From Nitrospira sp. (GTDB lineage: Bacteria > Nitrospirota > Nitrospiria > Nitrospirales > UBA8639): a DNA stretch of 64,000 nucleotides. Made by a program: the position numbers and the translations under genes. The first letter of the stretch is position 1, and each line of letters starts with the position of its first letter. The stretch lies in the NCBI GenBank assembly GCA_011523385.1, contig WTGX01000018.1, forward strand, positions 33,591-97,590, written 5' to 3'. The notes under the pieces were generated by a model, which searched no databases, was not told where the DNA came from, and saw only the letters and a list, made by a program, of their open reading frames with translations. Of this stretch, positions 44,250-52,915 are shown one piece after another.

Positions 44250-44546
44250 TCAATGCAACCTCATACCAATGTCCCGAATAGTTTGGACCACGGCATATTG
44301 CAAAAACATAATCAGCAAAATAGCCAAAATGGGCGAGACGTCGATGCCTCCGAGCAAACCCACCCTGCGCCGGATGACGATCAGGACCGGGTCGGTCGCC
44401 CTCATGAGGAACTGAACGATCGGATTCCACGGATCAGGATTCACCCATGAAATCAGGGCCCGGATGATAATCAGCCACATATACAAAAACAGGACCGTAT
44501 CCAGGACATAGGCCAGTCCCTGCAAAATATTACCTGCGACGAACAT
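44250..44546 (-). CDS. yggT: YggT family membrane protein
   Basis: YggT-type proteins are small two-helix membrane proteins, often encoded beside yggS and the dcw cluster, with links to osmotic response and division; the exact role is open. The 98 residues have two hydrophobic segments (about 5-35 and 68-90), with WVNPDPWNPIVQFLMRATDP in between, a family feature. The start codon is the ATG at 44546. It is 42 bases upstream of the beta-lactamase-like gene. Confidence 0.9.
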   Translation of the reverse strand: MFVAGNILQGLAYVLDTVLFLYMWLIIIRALISWVNPDPWNPIVQFLMRATDPVLIVIRRRVGLLGGIDVSPILAILLIMFLQYAVVQTIRDIGMRLH

Positions 44547-44670
44547 GGTCTCTTCTCCTCATAACGCACATATCGCCTTCCGTGTCTCGTTTCGTGATTC
44601 CCGGCGTGCCACCCGTACGCGTTCAGTCATTCGTGTAGGGGATGGCCCCTGTGCCGTCCCGTTGACAAGT

Positions 44671-44710
44671 TCCCCCTCACCCCAGCCCTCTCCCGCGTGG
44701 GGAGAAGGAG
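44671..44710. repeat. GC-rich dispersed-type repeat with hairpin in the yggS-yggT gap
   Basis: The string CCCCCTCACCCCAGCCCTC is followed by a hairpin (44689-44694 with 44700-44705). Similar CCCTCACCC...CCCTCTCCC strings are common intergenic repeats in many GC-rich bacteria. It lies in the 199-base gap between yggS and yggT, which otherwise shows no gene. It could also act as a weak terminator. Confidence 0.4.
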
Positions 44711-44745
44711 AAAATCTAAGCGCTGGACGACCCCTTTCCGACGGG

Positions 44746-45453
44746 TCATGGCGCAGGCTCCCGTCGAGGGCCGAACAGCGCGGTGCCGACGCGAACCAAC
44801 GTCGCACCTTCCTCGACCGCGACTTCAAAATCATTGGACATGCCCATGGAGAGTTCACGCATCCGGACGCGCTGCAATGGCAGACCGCTGATCAGTTCGG
44901 CCAACTGCTTGAGTCGTTGGAAATACGGCCGCGTCACTTCGGGGTCCGGATTCCACGGGGGAACCGTCATGAGCCCTTGCACGCACACAGACGGGAAGGT
45001 GTCGATTTGCGAGACGGCCGACGGCAACGCGTCGGGCGGAAACCCGCCTTTGGATTCTTCGCCTCCCACGTTGACTTCGAGCAGGATGGCCTGGGAGGTG
45101 TGTCGTTCATGGGCCCGCCGTTGAATCTCCTCAGCCTGCTCCAGGGATTCCACAGAATGAATGAGGTTGAATCGACCTACCAGCCACTTGAGTTTTCGTC
45201 GCTGAAGCCGGCCAATGAAATGCCACTCGACGTCCCCACGTTCACCCACCGCCTGCATCTTGGCCCGTGCTTCCTGCCAGCGGTTTTCTCCACAGATGGT
45301 CAGACCAACCCGGATGGCATCGAGGACCCGTGGTGCTTCGACGTATTTGGTCGCCGCAACCAATCGCACGCTCTGCGGGTCCCGTCCTGCGCGTTCCGCC
45401 GCTCGGCGAATTCGATCTCGTGTCGCCTGAATCTTCGTCGAGAGGTCATCCAA
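44746..45453 (-). CDS. yggS: YggS family PLP homeostasis protein
   Basis: YggS/PLPBP binds pyridoxal phosphate and keeps free PLP balanced. The 235-residue protein has the Lys-containing VRLVAATKYVEAPRV (Schiff-base Lys), HFIGRLQRRKLKWLV and the C-terminal LSMGMSNDFEVAVEEGATLVRVG. The start is a TTG at 45453 with AAGGA seven bases upstream; the ATG at 45449 is out of frame. It follows pgeF at the end of the dcw cluster, a common neighbourhood (ftsZ-pgeF-yggS). Confidence 0.94.
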   Translation of the reverse strand: MDDLSTKIQATRDRIRRAAERAGRDPQSVRLVAATKYVEAPRVLDAIRVGLTICGENRWQEARAKMQAVGERGDVEWHFIGRLQRRKLKWLVGRFNLIHSVESLEQAEEIQRRAHERHTSQAILLEVNVGGEESKGGFPPDALPSAVSQIDTFPSVCVQGLMTVPPWNPDPEVTRPYFQRLKQLAELISGLPLQRVRMRELSMGMSNDFEVAVEEGATLVRVGTALFGPRREPAP

Positions 45454-45504
45454 TGCTACGTCCTTGAAAGAAAGATGCCTGAAATCTTCTTCATTACCTC
45501 AAGG

Positions 45505-45529
45505 AACCTCTGAGCCCCGCTCAGAGGTT
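45505..45529. other. Strong hairpin at the pgeF end without U-tract
   Basis: A perfect 11-bp stem (AACCTCTGAGC with GCTCAGAGGTT) closes a three-base loop and includes the pgeF stop codon at 45521-45523. No U-run follows on the minus strand, so it is not a standard terminator; it could mark an RNA processing or stability site between pgeF and yggS. Confidence 0.6.
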
Positions 45530-46282
45530 TCTCAGCATGATGCCGCTCACCATGTTCCCGTGCACCTTCCCCTCCCGGCGATAGGAGAAAAACAGATCCG
45601 GGCGACAGATCGTGCAGAGATCCACAATATGGATATGGTCTTCGGCAAGACCGAGTGACAGGGCTTGCCACTGAATGAATTTTTTTAAATCCAAGCGGCC
45701 GGTCCCGGAACCGGTTCGTCTGAGAATGGCCGGGTCCCCGAGCGCATCCGGTGGCAACTGGTCCATCACCGGCGTATCGACTTCATAACAGCATGGCCCG
45801 GCCGACGGCCCAATCGCCACGTGAAGCGAGGCCAGGCCGGCGTCGAACTGTTCCATCATGTTCCGCACGCTTTTCGCCACAATACCATGCACCGCCCCGC
45901 GCCAGCCCGCGTGCACGGCCCCAATCCCGCCACGCGAGGCATCCATCAGCAACACGGGGACACAATCAGCGGTATGGACGGTCAATAACGTGTCGACTTG
46001 ATTGGTGAGCACGGCGTCATGGCCGCCGAAAAACGTTTGGCCCGCCTTCAAAGGACGATCAATGCTCAACACGTCCGTCCCATGGACCTGGCGGATGGAG
46101 ACGACCAGCGGATAGTCGGGATCTCCGGCCTTCACCGTTCCCTGTTCTCCGTTCATGCGTCCATACTCCGGCCCATAACGCGTCCCGAAGAAATGCAAGG
46201 CACGCTGGCTCACCCGCCCAAAAGACCAACTTGTAAAGGGAAGCATCGGTTTACGTGTCGGAGGTTCCGCAACCAAGACCAT
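45521..46282 (-). CDS. pgeF: Polyphenol oxidase/purine nucleosidase family protein PgeF (YfiH, DUF152)
   Basis: PgeF/YfiH proteins edit peptidoglycan precursors or act as purine nucleoside phosphorylases (a laccase domain in older names). The 253-residue product has the metal segments QVHGTDVL, VHTADCVPVLL and GAVHAGWRGAVHG. I use the ATG at 46282, with AGGAGG nine bases before it; the longer frame overlaps the ftsZ end. It is directly downstream of ftsZ, consistent with a link to wall synthesis. Confidence 0.93.
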   Translation of the reverse strand: MVLVAEPPTRKPMLPFTSWSFGRVSQRALHFFGTRYGPEYGRMNGEQGTVKAGDPDYPLVVSIRQVHGTDVLSIDRPLKAGQTFFGGHDAVLTNQVDTLLTVHTADCVPVLLMDASRGGIGAVHAGWRGAVHGIVAKSVRNMMEQFDAGLASLHVAIGPSAGPCCYEVDTPVMDQLPPDALGDPAILRRTGSGTGRLDLKKFIQWQALSLGLAEDHIHIVDLCTICRPDLFFSYRREGKVHGNMVSGIMLRNL

Positions 46283-46310
46283 TCTTCCTGACCTCCTTTT
46301 TCCCAACCCG

Positions 46311-47516
46311 TTAATTGGCTCTCTTGCGCAAAAACGTGGGAACTTCCCAATCCTCATCCACCAACAAATTACCCTGTTCGATTCTCGAATCCGATTCCCC
46401 TCGTCGTATAAATGCCGGACGATCCAGGTCGTCGGCCGATTCGTCCATGGAAGCCTTCCCTGCCATGGTCAAAACCGGGTGGGAGACCGGAGGCACAGGG
46501 AGACGAGACCGCTCCTGGACTTCCGGATTCGCGACCGGCATTGTTCGGAGGGAGTCTTGCTGTTGTTGAAATCCGGTTGCGATCACGGTGATGATGACCT
46601 CGTCTCCCAATCCCGGATCAACCACGTGTCCGACGATAATATTGGCTTGGGGGTCCGCGGCTTCTTTCGCAATGGTTGACGCTTCATCGAGTTCATGCAG
46701 GGACAGATCCATGCTGGCGGTGATGTTCAACAGCAACCCTTTGGCTCCCTCGATACCATTTTCTTCCAACAGCGGGCTCGTAATCGCTTGCTGGGTTGCT
46801 TCCCTGGCACGATTCACCCCTCTGGCCACCCCCATCCCCATGACCGCTCTCCCCCTGTAAGACATGACCGTTTGCACGTCGGCAAAATCCACGTTGACCA
46901 AGCCGGGAGTCGTAATGACGTCGGTAATGCCTTTAATGGCTTGACGCAGGACATCATCGGCCACCTTGAACGCCTCCAGCACCGGCGTACTCCTGTCCAC
47001 CAGGGTCAGCAGTTTCTGGTTCGGGATCACGAGCAAGGAATCCACGTGTCGCCGGAGCTCTCGCAAGCCCTCTTCCGCGTAACCCATCCGACGCTGGCCT
47101 TCATGCTGAAAGGGTTTCGTGACCACGCCTACGGTCAGGATACCCAGTTCCCTGGAAATTCTCGCCACGACGGGTGCTCCGCCCGTGCCAGTCCCTCCTC
47201 CCATGCCCGCGGTGACGAACACCATATTCACGTCTTCCAGGGCCGCACGGATTTCGCCTTCACTTTCCAGCGCGGCTTCCTTGCCGACTTCCGGATTCGC
47301 ACCGGCCCCGAGACCTCGTGTTCGCTCCGGGCCCAACTGAATCCTGTACGGGGTGGCGGATTTGCTCAATGATTGAAGATCGGTATTCCCCACCACAAAC
47401 TCCACTGGCTTCAGACCCGCGGCAATCATGGTATTGACCGCATTGCACCCTGCTCCGCCAATCCCGATTACCTTGATCCGAATCGGTGCCATTTCTTCTT
47501 CGTGAAATGCAAACAT
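46311..47516 (-). CDS. ftsZ: Cell division protein FtsZ
   Basis: FtsZ is the tubulin-like GTPase that forms the division ring. The 401-residue protein has the tubulin signature GMGGGTGTGGAPVVAR, an N-terminal IGIGGAGCNAVNTM, the T7 loop VNVDFADV and a short linker. It ends with the conserved tail DEDWEVPTFLRKRAN, which binds FtsA and ZipA-like partners. The ATG at 47516 has GGAGG close by. A 99-base gap to ftsA is large enough for an extra promoter, which was not identified. Confidence 0.98.
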   Translation of the reverse strand: MFAFHEEEMAPIRIKVIGIGGAGCNAVNTMIAAGLKPVEFVVGNTDLQSLSKSATPYRIQLGPERTRGLGAGANPEVGKEAALESEGEIRAALEDVNMVFVTAGMGGGTGTGGAPVVARISRELGILTVGVVTKPFQHEGQRRMGYAEEGLRELRRHVDSLLVIPNQKLLTLVDRSTPVLEAFKVADDVLRQAIKGITDVITTPGLVNVDFADVQTVMSYRGRAVMGMGVARGVNRAREATQQAITSPLLEENGIEGAKGLLLNITASMDLSLHELDEASTIAKEAADPQANIIVGHVVDPGLGDEVIITVIATGFQQQQDSLRTMPVANPEVQERSRLPVPPVSHPVLTMAGKASMDESADDLDRPAFIRRGESDSRIEQGNLLVDEDWEVPTFLRKRAN

Positions 47517-47615
47517 GGAACGCCTCCTTGTTATGAAACCCCAAATCCACGCCCGTAGGGCTCACTGTTCACTGTCCCCCGGCAAACGCAATATCTGAAC
47601 ATATTCATAAGTTCC

Positions 47616-48857
47616 TCAGAAAAGGTTCAAGACCCAACTCTTCATACGACCAAAAACACCTCCCAACCCACTCCCGGCTTTCTTGCTCCCGCCGACGAAC
47701 TCGAATTCATGGTCCGTGCGATACGCCTGTAAAATAAGCCCGACCCCCGTGGAAAACATGGGATTGCGCACAATATCCAGCAAGCCGCCCACATTGTATG
47801 GGACGCCGCGTCTTCCCGGGAGGTCCAGCACGAGTTCGGCCGCGTCTGGCATTCCCTCCAGCATCGACGTCCCTCCGGTGATCACCACGCCAGCAGCCAG
47901 TTTGCCCTCATAGCCTGATCGATAAATTTCCCGCAGGACCAATTCAAAGATTTCCTCCACCCGAGGTTGAATGATTTCGGCAATTTCCCGCCTGCTCATA
48001 GGATGCGGGGGGCGGCCGCCGACGCTCGGGACCTCGACGACTTCCGTCTCTTTCACCATGCTGACAAGGGCCGATCCGTAACGGACCTTGATTTCCTCCG
48101 CGTCGGCAAGCGAGGTGCGCAACCCGATTTGCAGGTCGGTCGTAATATGCTGACCGCCGACCGGCAACACCGCCGAGTGGCAAATCGTCCCATCTGAGAA
48201 AATAGCCAAATCGGTCGTCCCTCCTCCGAGATCGACCATGGCAATCCCCAACCCTTTCTCTTCATCCGTGAGCACGGCTTCGCTTGAGGCCAGCGGCTGC
48301 AAGACGATACCGACCACGTCGAGCCCTGCGCGGTTGACGCACTTCATGAGATTCTTGGCCGGCGGGATCGCCCCGGTGACGATGTGCACGTCGACTTCCA
48401 ACCTCGCCCCGGAAATGCCGACCGGCTCTTGAATGCCTTCCTGGTCATCCACGATAAATTCTCGAGGCAATACGTGCAGCACCTGCCGGTCCGGCGGCAC
48501 CACAGCCGATGCCTTGGCCGTCTCAACGGCACGAAGCACGTCGCCTCGAAAAACCTCATTCCGCTTGAGCGCCACCACTCCCTTGACGGTCTGGCTGGCA
48601 ATATGACTGCCGGCGATGCCAATGTAGACCGAGTTGATTTGGACGGCAGCCATCAACTCGGCTTCTTCCACCGCCTTCTTTATCGACTCCACGGTACTGT
48701 CGATGTTGACGACGATGCCTTTTCGGAGCCCGCGGGAGGGGCTTGAGCCCACGCCAATGATGTTGACCCCCTCATCAGGCGTCACCTGCGCCACGATGGC
48801 GCAAATTTTGGTTGTGCCAATATCAAGTCCGACGACGATGTGTTCTTTTTTGGCCAT
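47616..48857 (-). CDS. ftsA: Cell division protein FtsA
   Basis: FtsA is the actin-like protein that tethers FtsZ to the membrane. The 413 residues have the actin-fold segments VVGLDIGTTKICAIVA, VDLGGGTTDLAIF and VVITGGTSMLEGM. They end with FGRMKSWVLNLF, a typical amphipathic membrane-binding helix. The start ATG at 48857 lies nine bases after ftsQ, and ftsZ follows. Confidence 0.98.
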   Translation of the reverse strand: MAKKEHIVVGLDIGTTKICAIVAQVTPDEGVNIIGVGSSPSRGLRKGIVVNIDSTVESIKKAVEEAELMAAVQINSVYIGIAGSHIASQTVKGVVALKRNEVFRGDVLRAVETAKASAVVPPDRQVLHVLPREFIVDDQEGIQEPVGISGARLEVDVHIVTGAIPPAKNLMKCVNRAGLDVVGIVLQPLASSEAVLTDEEKGLGIAMVDLGGGTTDLAIFSDGTICHSAVLPVGGQHITTDLQIGLRTSLADAEEIKVRYGSALVSMVKETEVVEVPSVGGRPPHPMSRREIAEIIQPRVEEIFELVLREIYRSGYEGKLAAGVVITGGTSMLEGMPDAAELVLDLPGRRGVPYNVGGLLDIVRNPMFSTGVGLILQAYRTDHEFEFVGGSKKAGSGLGGVFGRMKSWVLNLF

Positions 48858-48866
48858 GAGACTTGC

Positions 48867-49628
48867 TCACCCTTCCTTTCGGACGATCACCTTGCCGGCA
48901 AACCGTAGATCAATCTCATGCGGTCCTTGACGGAAACGCTCTCGTAAAGTCGGCTCCAGTTCGAGATACGGGTGCCACATGTTTTGGAAGTCGTTCTTCA
49001 CCCGAAAAACCAGCCCATCGGTTTTTCCGACCATGAACCGTGGATCACTTAAGTCGACGCTTACGGCAGGGCCGGCGTGGCCCTGCAAGTGTTTGGCGAA
49101 ACGGAGCCCTTTCCGGGCCTGAACCTGTATCTTGAGATCGCCACCCAAAATCTTCACCGCTGAAAGCCCTGTCAGTTCAGGCAACGTCCCCGCCGGCCTG
49201 TCGGGTGCAAGGGACAACACCACTCCTTCTTTATCCAAAAACAACGTTCCTCCCGCGTGTTGAAACAACGCGGCCGGCTTTCGCTCGACCACGATCACCG
49301 TCAGGGTGTGAGGCAGGACTCGGCCTACCGACGCGGACGCCACCGCAGGATGAGTCTCCACTTTCCGTTCCAGGCTTGAGAGATCCACCGAAAGCAACGA
49401 ACGGTCATCGGGCAAATCCAACAGCGACAGCACGACTCGGCGATCGAGCCGTTCGGTACCGGATATGGACACGCGCTTGATGGACAACAAACCGGCCACG
49501 GCCGATGGGAGCCACTGATAGCCCAGCATGCCGAGGATCACCAGAATTCCGACCAGCCCTCCCTGAATCACGCGGGTCCACCGCCTTCGTGCCGGCGCCG
49601 GCCGAAGTGATCGATTTTCACGGCTCAT
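48867..49628 (-). CDS. ftsQ: Cell division protein FtsQ
   Basis: FtsQ is a bitopic protein of the divisome with a short N-terminal cytoplasmic part, one membrane helix and a periplasmic POTRA domain. The product (253 residues from the ATG at 49628) shows the Arg-rich start, the helix VIQGGLVGILVILGMLGYQW, and IKRVSISGTERL as the POTRA start. The start overlaps the ddl stop (ATGA). Confidence 0.93.
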   Translation of the reverse strand: MSRENRSLRPAPARRRWTRVIQGGLVGILVILGMLGYQWLPSAVAGLLSIKRVSISGTERLDRRVVLSLLDLPDDRSLLSVDLSSLERKVETHPAVASASVGRVLPHTLTVIVVERKPAALFQHAGGTLFLDKEGVVLSLAPDRPAGTLPELTGLSAVKILGGDLKIQVQARKGLRFAKHLQGHAGPAVSVDLSDPRFMVGKTDGLVFRVKNDFQNMWHPYLELEPTLRERFRQGPHEIDLRFAGKVIVRKEG

Positions 49629-50578
49629 GCCTGTCCATTCCCCCCCTTCGTTGTCCTCCAATTCGATTGCCGCACCAGCCCGGATTGCAAAATCCGTTCC
49701 GTCAGCGAATCGTAATCAAGACCGGCCTGGGCCGCGGACATGGGCAACAAACTTCTCCGGGTCATCCCGGGGATCGTGTTGATTTCCAAAAAAACGGGCC
49801 TGCCGAAGCGGTTGAGCCGGAAGTCGACTCTGGCTGCGCCCGCACACCCCAACACCCGGTAGGCCCGAACCGCCAGGACTTTCACTTGTTGCTCCTGGCC
49901 AATGGTCACGGGGGCCGGGCACAGGTACCGTGTTTCGGCTTTCTCATATTTGGCGGCATAATCATAGAATGCATTGGGCGCGACAATCTCGACCGGGGGC
50001 AGGGCTTCGCCGTCCAACACGGACACGGCAAGTTCACGACCGTCGATATACGATTCCACGAGCACTTCATGATCGCGTTCAAAAGCGCGCGTCAGCGCAC
50101 CCTGCCACTGCGAGGACTTTCGCACCACCGACACGCCCACCGTGGAACCTTCGTTCACGGGCTTGACGACCAGTGGCCACGAGAGTTGGACCGGCATGGC
50201 CCTGTTACCGGTCCGCTGCATGACGACGCCAGGTGCGACGGAAACCCCGTGCATCCGCACAAAAGCCTTGGTCACCGCTTTATTCATGCCCATGGCGCTG
50301 GCTTGGACTCCCGAACCGGTATACGGAATGCCCATGACCTCCAACAAGCCCTGCACCGTGCCGTCCTCTCCACCCCGACCATGCAGGGCGAGGAAGGCCA
50401 GTTGTACCTTGCGGGCCCGTAGCTTGCGCGGCAGGGAGACGTCCACGTCGATGCGGGTGGCGGTATACCCTTTGCGAACCAACGCGGCATACACCGCCTG
50501 TCCGGTCTTCAAGGAAATCTCGCGTTCCGCCGATTGCCCTCCCATGAGGACTCCTATATAAGCTGAGGTTAAAGGCAT
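49625..50578 (-). CDS. ddl: D-alanine-D-alanine ligase
   Basis: Ddl joins two D-alanines for the peptidoglycan stem peptide. The 317-residue ATP-grasp enzyme has VLMGGQSAEREISLKTG, LHGRGGEDGTVQGLLE, PLVVKPVNEGSTVGVSVV and the metal site FLEINTIPGMT. The start ATG at 50578 was taken; an internal ATG before GGQSAERE is less likely. It stands between murB and ftsQ. Confidence 0.97.
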   Translation of the reverse strand: MPLTSAYIGVLMGGQSAEREISLKTGQAVYAALVRKGYTATRIDVDVSLPRKLRARKVQLAFLALHGRGGEDGTVQGLLEVMGIPYTGSGVQASAMGMNKAVTKAFVRMHGVSVAPGVVMQRTGNRAMPVQLSWPLVVKPVNEGSTVGVSVVRKSSQWQGALTRAFERDHEVLVESYIDGRELAVSVLDGEALPPVEIVAPNAFYDYAAKYEKAETRYLCPAPVTIGQEQQVKVLAVRAYRVLGCAGAARVDFRLNRFGRPVFLEINTIPGMTRRSLLPMSAAQAGLDYDSLTERILQSGLVRQSNWRTTKGGNGQA

Positions 50579-50593
50579 CGGTGCATTCGCATC

Positions 50594-51514
50594 CTACCGT
50601 TCGCCCACCACTTTCCATTCCAATTCCAACATGACGCCCGTTTGCCGCGACACTTCCCGTTGGATCGTTTCAATAAGCTGGAGCACGTCTGCGGAACGTG
50701 CCTGTCCGAGGTTGACGATAAAATTCGCATGTTTGGTGGAGACTTGCGCGTCCCCCACCCGGCACCCCTTCAAACCGGCTTCTTCGATCAGCCGGCCGGC
50801 CGTGGTTCCTTGAGGATTCTTAAACACCGACCCGGCATTGGGTTGCGAAAGGGGCTGCGATTGCTTTCGATATTGCAGATACGACTTGGTGCGTGAATCA
50901 ATGGTTTCCCGAGAGGCAGGGGTGAGACGAAGCCACGCACCCACCACAACGCCTTCGGGCAGGCTGACCGAACGATACGCAAAATCGACGGACGCCGCGG
51001 CATAGGTCACTAAACGGCCCTCGAGATCAACCATTTGAATGGCGTCCAAACAGTCTTGCATTGCTCCCAGCTTTGTGCCGGCATTCATCACAACCGCGCC
51101 CCCAACGGTCCCGGGTATACCCGCCGCCCACTCAAGACCCGACAACCCGTGATGCACGGCAAAGCCCAGCAGAACCGGCATCCGCGCGCCGGCTTCGGCG
51201 AACACGAGCCGGACGTCCTCTATTTCAATGGCTGCCAAATTGGCTAAACTCAAGACGATGCCCCGAATACCGCCGTCCTGCACCAACAAGTTCGTGCCCC
51301 CCAACACCATGATGGGAATCCGAGCCGTCTGCGCTTGACGAACGATCCGGCACACGTCATGCACGTCTTCCGGGCTGACGAACGCGTCGGCCGGCCCCCC
51401 AATGCGCAACGAGGTCAATTCTGCCAACGGCGCGTCCAACACGACCTCTCCCCGGATCCCCGAGAGGGCCGTTTTCAAATCATGATGGTTCGACACGGTC
51501 AGCACGTCTCCCAC
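50594..51514 (-). CDS. murB: UDP-N-acetylenolpyruvoylglucosamine reductase
   Basis: MurB reduces the enolpyruvyl group to form UDP-MurNAc. The 306-residue flavoprotein has the FAD-binding TSLRIGGPADAFV, GLEWAAGIPGTVGGAVVMNAG and the Ser-containing QPNAGSVFKNP with the acid residue in LIEEAGLKG. It is a short (type I/II) MurB. The frame starts at a GTG at 51514; a GTG at 51505 in the same frame has a better-spaced GGGAG. It follows murC by 24 bases. Confidence 0.96.
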   Translation of the reverse strand: MGDVLTVSNHHDLKTALSGIRGEVVLDAPLAELTSLRIGGPADAFVSPEDVHDVCRIVRQAQTARIPIMVLGGTNLLVQDGGIRGIVLSLANLAAIEIEDVRLVFAEAGARMPVLLGFAVHHGLSGLEWAAGIPGTVGGAVVMNAGTKLGAMQDCLDAIQMVDLEGRLVTYAAASVDFAYRSVSLPEGVVVGAWLRLTPASRETIDSRTKSYLQYRKQSQPLSQPNAGSVFKNPQGTTAGRLIEEAGLKGCRVGDAQVSTKHANFIVNLGQARSADVLQLIETIQREVSRQTGVMLELEWKVVGER

Positions 51515-51538
51515 TCCCTGACAGTCCGCTCCATAAGC

Positions 51539-52915
51539 TCACACTGACGCCAACAACTCGACTCCCACCTTCCACACGTCTCCGGCGCCCAGCGTGAGGA
51601 CCGTATCACCGGATCGAAGTTCAGAGACCAATCGACCGACCAACTCGTCCCGTTTCTCGACCCAATGGACGGCGGGGTGCCCTATGGTGCGGATTCGTTC
51701 GGCCAGGATTTCCCCGGACACGCCGTCGATCGACGTTTCGCCTGCCGCATATATCGGCATCACGTACAGGACGTCGGCTTGCTCAAAGGCTTTCTCAAAT
51801 TCATCCAACAGATCATGCGTCCGGCTGTACCGGTGAGGCTGGAAGATCACCACCAACCGCCCCGGCCATACGGATCTGGCCGCCTCCAAGGTCACCCGGA
51901 TTTCCGTCGGGTGATGGCCGTAATCGTCCACGACCACGATGCCCCGTTTCTCTCCACGGATATGAAATCGCCGTTCGACACCGGAGAACGAGGCCACGCC
52001 GGCACGAATCAAGTCCAAGGAGACGTCCAGTTCCAAACCCACCCCGATCGCAGCCAGCGCATTGGACACGTTGTGGACGCCCGGAATCATAAGCCGAAAC
52101 GGCCCCAATTTCTGTTCGTGAAACTGCACGCGAAAATTCGTGGTCTGTCCCTTGATTTCGATATCCGTGGCATACAAGTCCGGCCTGGAGGAGCCCGACG
52201 CCTCCCGGCCATAGGTCACGTATCGCTTCTGGACCTGAGGCAGCATCTGTCGAAGAAGCGTGTCATCCGCGCACAGAATGGCGACGCCATAAAACGGCAC
52301 TTTATTGACAAACTCCAAAAAGGCCGCCTTGAGCCGATCCATGGATCCATAGTGGTCGATATGCTCCCGGTCGAGATTCGTCACCACCGCAATGGAGGGA
52401 GACAGTCGAAGGAACGACCCGTCACTTTCATCGGCCTCGGTAATGAGCAAGTCACTTCGACCCAACCTGGCGTGGGTCCCCATGGCATTCACCTTCCCCC
52501 CCACAACAAACGTCGGATCGAGGCCGGCATGCGCCAACACCGACGCGACAATGGACGTCGTCGTGGTTTTCCCGTGAGCCCCGGCAATCGCCACGCCGAA
52601 TTTGAGTCGCATGAGTTCCGCCAACATTTCTGCTCGTGGGATCACCGGCACGACTCGTTGTTTCGCAGCCACCACTTCCGGATTCGATGCCTGAACGGCT
52701 GAAGAGATCACCACCACTTGCGCCCCTTCCACGTGGGAAGCGTCATGCCCGATGGCAATACGTCCCCCCAAGGTTTCCAACCGACGCGTATTCTCCGACG
52801 GAGCCACGTCGGACCCCGTGACGTGATAACCCAGCGTCAACAACACTTCGGCGATACCGCTCATCCCACTCCCACCGATCCCCACGAGATGAATATGCCG
52901 AATCTTCCTAAACAC
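51539..52915 (-). CDS. murC: UDP-N-acetylmuramate-L-alanine ligase
   Basis: MurC adds L-Ala to UDP-MurNAc. The 458-residue Mur ligase has the N-terminal GIGGSGMSGIAEVL, the ATP loop AGAHGKTTTTSIV, DEYGHHP-like DDYGHHPTEI and the C-terminal FQPHRYSRT segment. The start codon is a GTG at 52915, inside the end of murG, with no strong ribosome site, so coupling to murG is likely. Confidence 0.97.
   Translation of the reverse strand: MFRKIRHIHLVGIGGSGMSGIAEVLLTLGYHVTGSDVAPSENTRRLETLGGRIAIGHDASHVEGAQVVVISSAVQASNPEVVAAKQRVVPVIPRAEMLAELMRLKFGVAIAGAHGKTTTTSIVASVLAHAGLDPTFVVGGKVNAMGTHARLGRSDLLITEADESDGSFLRLSPSIAVVTNLDREHIDHYGSMDRLKAAFLEFVNKVPFYGVAILCADDTLLRQMLPQVQKRYVTYGREASGSSRPDLYATDIEIKGQTTNFRVQFHEQKLGPFRLMIPGVHNVSNALAAIGVGLELDVSLDLIRAGVASFSGVERRFHIRGEKRGIVVVDDYGHHPTEIRVTLEAARSVWPGRLVVIFQPHRYSRTHDLLDEFEKAFEQADVLYVMPIYAAGETSIDGVSGEILAERIRTIGHPAVHWVEKRDELVGRLVSELRSGDTVLTLGAGDVWKVGVELLASV

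Noticed and set aside
44641..44710. An intrinsic terminator for yggS.
   Set aside because: The hairpin is short and lacks a U-tract on the minus strand; a dispersed repeat is more likely.
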